Positions 47,291-51,591 of a DNA stretch of 51,591 nt are shown piece by piece. The position numbers and the translations under genes are program-made. Position 1 is the stretch's first letter; every line of letters starts with the position of its first letter. The notes under the pieces are model-generated. The model was given only the letters and a program-made list of their open reading frames with translations, was not told the origin of the DNA and searched no databases. Source of the DNA: an uncultured Spirochaetaceae bacterium (lineage in GTDB: Bacteria > Spirochaetota > Spirochaetia > Sphaerochaetales > Sphaerochaetaceae). The stretch lies in assembly GCA_944389975.1 (NCBI GenBank), contig CALXOH010000031.1:1-51591 (forward strand). The letters run 5' to 3'.

Positions 47291-47815
47291 TCACTCCGCC
47301 TGGCCCTGGCCAAGCTTTTCCGAATATGCAAGAAGCGTTGCAGCAAGCTTCTGCACAGGTGCCTTCATCGTACCCATCAAGGATGCGATCAATTCCAGCT
47401 TCGTAGGAAGCTTGGAAAGAGCTTCAAGCTCTTCAGCACTCATAATTTCTCCGCCGACGAGGCCCCCCTTGATCTCCAGCTTGCCGTTGTCCTTTGCAGC
47501 TTGGAAAAGTGCCTTTGCAACTATGTTGGCTGTATCGCCCTTTGCAAGTGCAATTGCAGTCGGCCCGACCATCTGATCGTCAGCTCCGTTCTTATCAAGC
47601 TCCTTGAGCGCGATCTTCGCATAGCGGTTCTTTACAACGCGGTATGCAGCATCGCTCTCCCTCAGCGTCTTCCTGATTCCAGTGATCTGCTCGACAGTGA
47701 GGCCACGATAGTTGGTGAAGATGAAGCCGTCGTATCCCTTGAATTCCTCGCGAAGTGCGCTGACCGCATCTTCCTTGGCTTTGTTGACTCTTGTCTTGTA
47801 ATTGCTATCCAACAT
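47291..47815 (-). CDS. rplJ: 50S ribosomal protein L10
   Basis: 174-residue L10, the stalk base to which L7/L12 dimers attach. It shows FIFTNYRGLTVEQITGIRKT, VVKNRYAKIALKEL and MVGPTAIALAKGDTANIVAK; the C-terminal helix (ATLLAYSEKLGQGQAE) binds L12. Of two near starts the ATG at 47815 is chosen because the ribosome-binding site AAGGAGG directly abuts the first ATG (47821) but lies 6 bases from the second. The L10 autoregulatory leader known in other bacteria was not identified. Confidence 0.96.
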   Translation of the reverse strand: MLDSNYKTRVNKAKEDAVSALREEFKGYDGFIFTNYRGLTVEQITGIRKTLRESDAAYRVVKNRYAKIALKELDKNGADDQMVGPTAIALAKGDTANIVAKALFQAAKDNGKLEIKGGLVGGEIMSAEELEALSKLPTKLELIASLMGTMKAPVQKLAATLLAYSEKLGQGQAE

Positions 47816-47826
47816 CCTCATCCTCC

Positions 47827-48519
47827 TTAGTTGGCAGTTGCCACGACGTCCTTGATGTCTACCTGGACACCAGGTCCCATAGTGGACGAAATTGCCACGG
47901 AAAGAACGAAGTCGCCCTTTGCATCAGCAGGCTTCTTCCTGATGATCTCGCTGATCGTAACGCGTGCGTTCTCAGCGATCTGGGCTGTCTCCATATTCAC
48001 CTTGCCTACAGCAAGATGCACTACACCGGTCTTGTCAGAGCGGAATTCAACGCGTCCCTTGTTCAGTTCGCTGAGTGCACCCTTGATGTCGTTGGTGACT
48101 GTATGGGTCTTCGGGTTCGGCATCAAACCGCGCCTTCCGAGGATAGGTCCGAGCCTACCTACGTCCTTCATCATGTCAGGAGTTGCGACTGCAATGTCGA
48201 AATCAAGCCAGCCACCCCTGATCTTCTCGATCAGATCGTTGTCACCTACGTATGCCGCACCTGCATCCAAAGCTTCCTGAGCCTTGTCACCCTTGGCGAA
48301 TACGAGGATCTTCTTCTGCGCAGAGAACTGATTCGGAAGAACGACCGTATCCCTGACAGACTGGCTCTTCTTCAAGGAGAGCCTTACGGAAACTTCAATA
48401 GTCTCCGGGAACTTTGCAAATGCCATCTCCTTCGAGAGTGCTACAGCCTCGTCGAGGGTATAAGCCTTGTTCCTGTCGACCTTCTTTGCGGCCTCCTGGT
48501 ATTTCTTTCCTCTTTTCAT
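47827..48519 (-). CDS. rplA: 50S ribosomal protein L1
   Basis: 230-residue L1 of the mobile E-site stalk. It shows [20 protein letters not shown], the signature [20 protein letters not shown] near residue 120 and [21 protein letters not shown]1 often represses its own operon by binding an rRNA-like site near rplK; only short hairpins were seen there. It starts one base after the rplK stop and ends 11 bases before rplJ. Confidence 0.98.
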   Translation of the reverse strand: MKRGKKYQEAAKKVDRNKAYTLDEAVALSKEMAFAKFPETIEVSVRLSLKKSQSVRDTVVLPNQFSAQKKILVFAKGDKAQEALDAGAAYVGDNDLIEKIRGGWLDFDIAVATPDMMKDVGRLGPILGRRGLMPNPKTHTVTNDIKGALSELNKGRVEFRSDKTGVVHLAVGKVNMETAQIAENARVTISEIIRKKPADAKGDFVLSVAISSTMGPGVQVDIKDVVATAN

Positions 48520-48520
48520 A

Positions 48521-48952
48521 TTACTTCTCCACCTCTACGCCCATTGAGCGTGCCGTACCTGCGATGATCCTCTTAGCCGCATCGATATCGTTTGCGTTAA
48601 GATCGGGCATCTTGGTCGTAGCGATTTCGGTAAGCTGTGCGTCTGTAAGCTTGCCGACCTTGACCTTGTTCGGCTGGCCGGATGCAGCCTGAAGACCCAA
48701 AGCCTTCTTGATGAGAACTGCTGCCGGTGGAGTCTTGAGCTCGAATGTGAAGCTCTTATCCTGGTATACAGTGATTACAACTGGAACGATGAGTCCTGCT
48801 TCAACGCCTTTTGATCTCTCGTTGAACTGCTGGACGAACTGAGGGGCACTGACTCCGTGTGGACCAAGTGCCGGTCCGATCGGTGGTGCCGGTGTGGCTT
48901 TCTGCGCCGGACACTGCAACTTGATGATTGCAGTAACCTTCTTCTTTGCCAT
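48521..48952 (-). CDS. rplK: 50S ribosomal protein L11
   Basis: 143-residue L11 of the GTPase-associated centre, target of thiostrepton. It opens [20 protein letters not shown], then [20 protein letters not shown] (the proline-rich hinge), [14 protein letters not shown] and the end [15 protein letters not shown]. The start at 48952 is chosen over 48979 because AAGGAG lies before it and MAKK is the usual beginning. Confidence 0.98.
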   Translation of the reverse strand: MAKKKVTAIIKLQCPAQKATPAPPIGPALGPHGVSAPQFVQQFNERSKGVEAGLIVPVVITVYQDKSFTFELKTPPAAVLIKKALGLQAASGQPNKVKVGKLTDAQLTEIATTKMPDLNANDIDAAKRIIAGTARSMGVEVEK

Positions 48953-49063
48953 TTCCTTTCTCCTTACGTGCATATGCACGCTGGTATTAACGCCTGTCTT
49001 CGATCAGGCTCCCACCTTGCAAAGCAAGGGAGTAATCAAAACTTATGTCAAAAAGCAGATTGT
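48953..49063 (-). promoter_or_regulatory. nusG-rplK spacer with hairpins
   Basis: A 111-base gap with CTTGC/GCAAG, a GCCTG/CAGGC hairpin and the 14-bp palindrome CGTGCATATGCACG (48967-48980) close to the rplK ribosome-binding site. A TTGACA hexamer occurs upstream (about 49051) but no good -10 partner was found. It could hold an L1-type operator; no match to the L1 rRNA site was recognised. Confidence 0.4.
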
Positions 49064-49636
49064 TCAGTGAACAACCTTCTCCGCCTGTGAAAAATCCACA
49101 TCCACAGGCGTAAACCTTCCAAGGATCTCCAAAGAGAGGCGTAGCCTTCCCTTCTGCAAATCGATCTCTTCGATGGTTCCCTTGAACGATGCGAACGGGC
49201 CACCGGTGACGATAACCTCTTCGCCCTTTACGAAATCCTGCTTCGGCCTGAACGTCTTCTCCGGAGCGAGCTCACCCGTCCTTTGAAGTATCGAGCGGTG
49301 TTCGTTCTGGCTGAGAGGCGTGGGTGGCACCCTTCCACTCTTGTCTGAAGAGAGGAATCCGGTAACACCCTGTATGCGGATTATCTTGTTGGTCACGGCA
49401 CGCCATGTGTTCTCAGGCAGATCAAGTTCGACGAGGATGTATCCTGGGAGGATCTTCTTCATCTCCTCCTTCCTCTCACCTTTTTCAGTGAGAACCTCGA
49501 CTTTCTCCATCGGAACGCTTACGCCAGTACAGAAAGACGCGAACTCGACGTCGCTATCCCTCATCTTGTTGATTATGCGTTCGATTTTCTGCTCATAGCC
49601 CGAGTATGTATGTACGACGTACCAACCTTTTGCCAT
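49064..49636 (-). CDS. nusG: Transcription termination/antitermination protein NusG
   Basis: 190-residue NusG, which binds the beta-prime clamp and couples RNA polymerase to the ribosome or to Rho. The NGN domain opens GWYVVHTYSGYEQKIERIIN and holds LPGYILVELDLPENTWRAVT; the KOW domain has FVKGEEVIVTGGPFASFKGT. The start at 49636 (MAKGWYV) is chosen because the frame extending to 49738 overlaps secE. AGGAT lies 8 bases upstream. Confidence 0.97.
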   Translation of the reverse strand: MAKGWYVVHTYSGYEQKIERIINKMRDSDVEFASFCTGVSVPMEKVEVLTEKGERKEEMKKILPGYILVELDLPENTWRAVTNKIIRIQGVTGFLSSDKSGRVPPTPLSQNEHRSILQRTGELAPEKTFRPKQDFVKGEEVIVTGGPFASFKGTIEEIDLQKGRLRLSLEILGRFTPVDVDFSQAEKVVH

Positions 49637-49647
49637 CTTGAAATATC

Positions 49648-49827
49648 CTAGAAGAGTGCGGAAATCCCGATTCCGAGAACCCAATCCACGAGACCGAGTA
49701 CTATTGCGATGATGATTGTGGAGATGATAACCACCCAAGTGGACTGAAGGACAACCTGCCTCGTAGGCCAGGATACCTTCTTCATCTCAAGACCACATTC
49801 CTTGAAATACTTGATGATCTTCTTCAT
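49648..49827 (-). CDS. secE: Preprotein translocase subunit SecE
   Basis: 59-residue short-form SecE read directly from the sequence: MKKIIKYFKECGLEMKKVSW, then PTRQVVLQSTWVVIISTIII and AIVLGLVDWVLGIGISALF. One amphipathic helix (with the conserved KKVSWPTRQ) lies before a single membrane helix at about 31-53, the minimal form found outside proteobacteria. It clamps SecY. It lies between tRNA-Trp and nusG in the widely kept order. Confidence 0.96.
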   Translation of the reverse strand: MKKIIKYFKECGLEMKKVSWPTRQVVLQSTWVVIISTIIIAIVLGLVDWVLGIGISALF

Positions 49828-49865
49828 TTGAACCTTCCATCAGGAAAGCCGGCTCATGGGCCCTA

Positions 49866-49938
49866 CAGGCCAAGAGGGACTCGAACCCCCAACAAACGGT
49901 TTTGGAGACCGCCACTCTACCATTGGAGCTATTGGCCT
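49866..49938 (-). tRNA. tRNA-Trp (CCA anticodon)
   Basis: 73-base cloverleaf on the minus strand. The acceptor stem AGGCCAA/TTGGCCT is perfect, the D arm reads GCTC...GAG, the anticodon loop CTCCAAA gives CCA, and the T arm has GGTTCGAGTCC. The discriminator base is G, as usual for tRNA-Trp. The CCA end is not encoded. It lies between rpmG and secE. Confidence 0.96.
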
Positions 49939-49965
49939 ATACGGACCATGAACCAGACATTCATC

Positions 49966-50142
49966 TTACTTTATCTTTGTTTCCCTGTGAAGGGTATGCT
50001 TGTGCTCAAACGGGCAATACTTCATCAGCTCGAGCTTGTTCGGAGTGTTGCGACGGTTCTTCTCAGTAGTGTAGTTCTTCTGCTTGCACTCTGTGCACTG
50101 CAACGCGATCTTCTCCACAGGTCCTTTCTTCTTGCTAGCCAT
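49966..50142 (-). CDS. rpmG: 50S ribosomal protein L33
   Basis: 58-residue L33 of the zinc-binding form, with four metal ligands in [11 protein letters not shown] and MKYCPFEH-type positions: CxxC near residue 16 and a second Cys at 43; the fourth ligand appears to be His47 or a missing Cys (sequence CPFEH where zinc forms often read CP.C). So it may bind zinc weakly or not at all. It lies between tRNA-Thr and tRNA-Trp. Confidence 0.95.
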   Translation of the reverse strand: MASKKKGPVEKIALQCTECKQKNYTTEKNRRNTPNKLELMKYCPFEHKHTLHRETKIK

Positions 50143-50182
50143 TACAATATTCTCCTCAACCGATATGGTCGTTAATTTTCCG

Positions 50183-50255
50183 AGCCTCCGAGCGGAATCG
50201 AACCGCTGACCCCCACCTTACCATGGTGGTGCTCTACCGGCTGAGCTACAGAGGC
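50183..50255 (-). tRNA. tRNA-Thr (GGT anticodon)
   Basis: 73-base cloverleaf on the minus strand. The acceptor GCCTCTG pairs with CGGAGGC (one G-U), the D arm has AGCTCAGCCGGTAGAGC, the anticodon stem CCACC/GGTGG holds loop ATGGTAA (GGT), and the T arm reads GCGGTTCGATTCCGC. The discriminator is U and CCA is not encoded. It is the first gene of the secE-nusG-rpo block. Confidence 0.96.
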
Positions 50256-50288
50256 AAACTACATGCCAAAAGATGACACGCACATGAC

Positions 50289-50317
50289 ACATTAGCGCAT
50301 CGAATAAAACTTGTCAA
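50289..50317 (-). promoter_or_regulatory. Candidate promoter of the tRNA-Thr/rpmG/secE/nusG block
   Basis: TTGACA (50317-50312) and TAATGT (50294-50289) on the minus strand, 17 bases apart. A/T-rich runs lie upstream at 50320-50370, as in promoters with an UP element. Transcription would begin about 25-30 bases before tRNA-Thr. Confidence 0.65.
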
Positions 50318-50389
50318 CAGAAAGAAATTGTACTTATAGTTTTTAGCATGTATTTTTGCTCTTTGAAAAAAACAAGTCTGTCATTCCTC

Positions 50390-50432
50390 TTTTTGACACA
50401 TTTTTGTCACACCGCATCCCGATTTTGTCACA
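50390..50432. repeat. Three short repeats of TTTTTGWCACA
   Basis: Plus-strand TTTTTGACACA (50390-50400) and TTTTTGTCACA (50401-50411) are head-to-tail 11-mers, and ATTTTGTCACA (50422-50432) follows 10 bases later. They lie between the end of rhuM and the block promoter, about 75-120 bases upstream of its -35 box. Their role is unknown. Confidence 0.5.
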
Positions 50433-50433
50433 T

Positions 50434-51358
50434 TCAATTATTCTTTTCTTCTTTCAACCTTTTGATTTCCTTGTCGAAATCGCTTACAAGCTCCTTCATC
50501 TCCTTCTTCCTGTATTCCTCAAATTCCTTCTCTGCTTTTTCCACTGCCTTTTCATGGCTCACTGAGCCTGAACCATCCAGAACGGGCCTTCCGATGCTCT
50601 TCAACTGATAATCCAGCCGATCTATCCAATCCTGCATTCTCATCGGCCTTTCTTCCAAAGCCTGAAGTTCCGCATAATCCAGAAACTGCGAAACTATAAG
50701 TCTCATGATTTGAAGCTCTTTTTCAGACAGGTAATTCTTTGCGACTTTCACATCATCCTTTGTGACATAATTTCCTTTGAAGCTTGTCATGCCTACGTAC
50801 GGTTTTTCTGCATCAGAGCGCTCGAATATGATTTCAGCGGCCGTGTGCGAATGTACTGCATAATGCATCTTGTTCTATGGATGTGGCATAGATGTCCGTC
50901 ACCTGTTGATATAAGTTTCTCTCACTTGTACGGATATCCCTGACACGCTGAAGTAATTCCTTGAAATATCTTCCACCGCCTTCCTTCAGTCGGTCGTCAT
51001 CAAGGGCAAAGCCTTTTGTAATATATTCTTTTAGCACTCTATTCGCCCAAATACGGAATTGCGTACCACGCATGGATTTGACCCTGTATCCCACAGATAT
51101 GGTTACATCCAAGCTATATAATGCAATCGGCTTGTCAGAACTTGCAATTTGCAAAAAACGCAAATTGCTTTCATTCTTCTGAAGCTCACCTTCTTCAAAG
51201 ACATTCTGTATATGCCTTGATATGGTTGACACATTCTTCTGGAACAATTCAGCCATCTCCGCTTGTGTCAGCCACACCGTATCTTCATCGAGCCTTACAT
51301 CAATCTTCGTTAGGCCGTCATCCGTCTGGTAGATTATGATTTCTGATTTCTCATTCAT
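50434..51358 (-). pseudogene. rhuM: rhuM-family gene broken by an internal deletion
   Basis: RhuM-family protein of about 330 residues when intact, known from pathogenicity islands and mobile regions; its molecular role is not settled. The N-terminal half (MNEKSEIIIYQTDDGLTKID, then LTQAEMAELFQKNVSTISRH, DVTISVGYRVKS and RGTQFRIWANRVLKEYITKG) runs in frame to ATSIEQDALC near 50860. The C-terminal half (MHYAVHSHTAAEIIFERSDA to the end KRLKEEKNN at 50434) is in another frame. The usual residues between ATSI and NKMHYAVH, about 15-20, are missing, so a small out-of-frame deletion removed them. The start at 51358 is the family-like one. It may be recently inactivated, as the rest is well kept. 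Confidence 0.85.
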
Positions 51359-51478
51359 GGAAAACATTCCCCCTGATGATAGTAATAGCCCCAAAAGGCA
51401 GAAATATGATCAAACGGCCAACTTTTGTATTATGGAACGATTTCCCCCGACATCATATCAACGATGAGTCAACGACCT

Positions 51479-51591
51479 TCAGGACAAGCCTGAAGGCTTG
51501 GACGTGAGCGTTTTGCCCATAGGCTCCGTCTCCGGTTTACCTGTGGCACCCCATCCATACGGCTGATTGACTGCAGCCTGCCCGGATTGCT
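51479..51591 (-). CDS. Possible C-terminal end of a gene cut by the window edge
   Basis: An open frame runs from the window edge to a stop at 51479-51481, reading QSGQAAVNQPYGWGATGKPE then TEPMGKTLTSKPSGLS. The Gly/Pro/Thr-rich composition resembles a disordered tail. Another frame also stays open to a later stop, so coding status is uncertain. A short hairpin AAGCC-TGAA-GGCTT (51486-51499) lies in the same place. Confidence 0.25.
   Translation of the reverse strand, partial: QSGQAAVNQPYGWGATGKPETEPMGKTLTSKPSGLS

Noticed and set aside
51395-51591. Possible tmRNA or other structured RNA at the right edge
   Set aside because: No tRNA-like acceptor end, T arm or tag frame could be found.

Overview
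The window looks like chromosomal core DNA of a spirochaete (Spirochaetota, probably the Sphaerochaeta/Treponema side). This is inferred from a long membrane-anchored coiled-coil protein of the type I recall being called SpiroCoCo, from the ribosomal gene order, and from the zinc-binding S14; no 16S gene is present. Coding density is high, nearly every gene on the minus strand sits within a few bases of the next, and base composition looks even, except for two patches of decayed DNA and the window edges.

Layout. (1) Bases 1-5070, minus strand: an operon read as rpsT (S20), an HU/IHF-like protein, lnt, cinA, a YbaK-like deacylase and a GNAT acetyltransferase, with overlapping junctions; the first 263 bases hold only fragments. 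(2) 5071-9118: ricT (minus), a DusB-like tRNA dihydrouridine synthase and a very divergent PurD-like ATP-grasp protein (both plus), then an rlmB-like rRNA methyltransferase (minus). (3) 9119-10509: a graveyard with short coding fragments and a decayed nickel-pincer (lar) locus, in which a frameshifted DUF3842 gene runs into the C-terminal part of larC. (4) 10506-19782, minus strand: ptsI, der, a HAD phosphatase, the SpiroCoCo protein, grpE, dnaK, dnaJ. (5) 19873-22661: a GerMN-domain protein (plus), then ymdB and rny (minus). (6) 22797-50255, minus strand: the large translation/transcription block, read from its upstream end as tRNA-Thr, rpmG, tRNA-Trp, secE, nusG, rplK, rplA, rplJ, rplL, rpoB, rpoC, rpsL, rpsG, then after a terminator and two small genes tuf, rpsJ, rplC, rplD, rplW, rplB, rpsS, rplV, rpsC, rplP, rpmC, rpsQ, rplN, rplX, rplE, rpsN, rpsH, rplF, rplR, rpsE, rpmD, rplO, secY, rpmJ, rpsM, rpsK, rpoA, rplQ and a terminator. 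fusA is missing between rpsG and tuf, and adk, map and infA are missing between secY and rpmJ. (7) 50256-51591: a promoter, a short repeat cluster, a broken rhuM gene and the tail of another possible gene.

The genes make one coherent growth machine: ribosome and RNA polymerase synthesis, protein export (SecY, SecE), co-translational folding (GrpE, DnaK, DnaJ), ribosome assembly (Der, RlmB), tRNA modification (Dus), mRNA turnover (RNase Y, RicT, YmdB) and lipoprotein maturation (Lnt).

I see no new multi-gene defence or mobile system. The most interesting signals are in leader RNAs and decayed loci: a nested perfect hairpin that hides the grpE ribosome-binding site (candidate RNA thermometer or attenuator); two mutually exclusive pairings in front of rpsL, one of which covers its ribosome-binding site; a long structured tuf leader with a serine-rich 49-codon reading frame; a PurD-like protein whose catalytic motifs are all altered; and the DUF3842-larC fusion scar. 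All structures were found by eye; no folding or database search was run.
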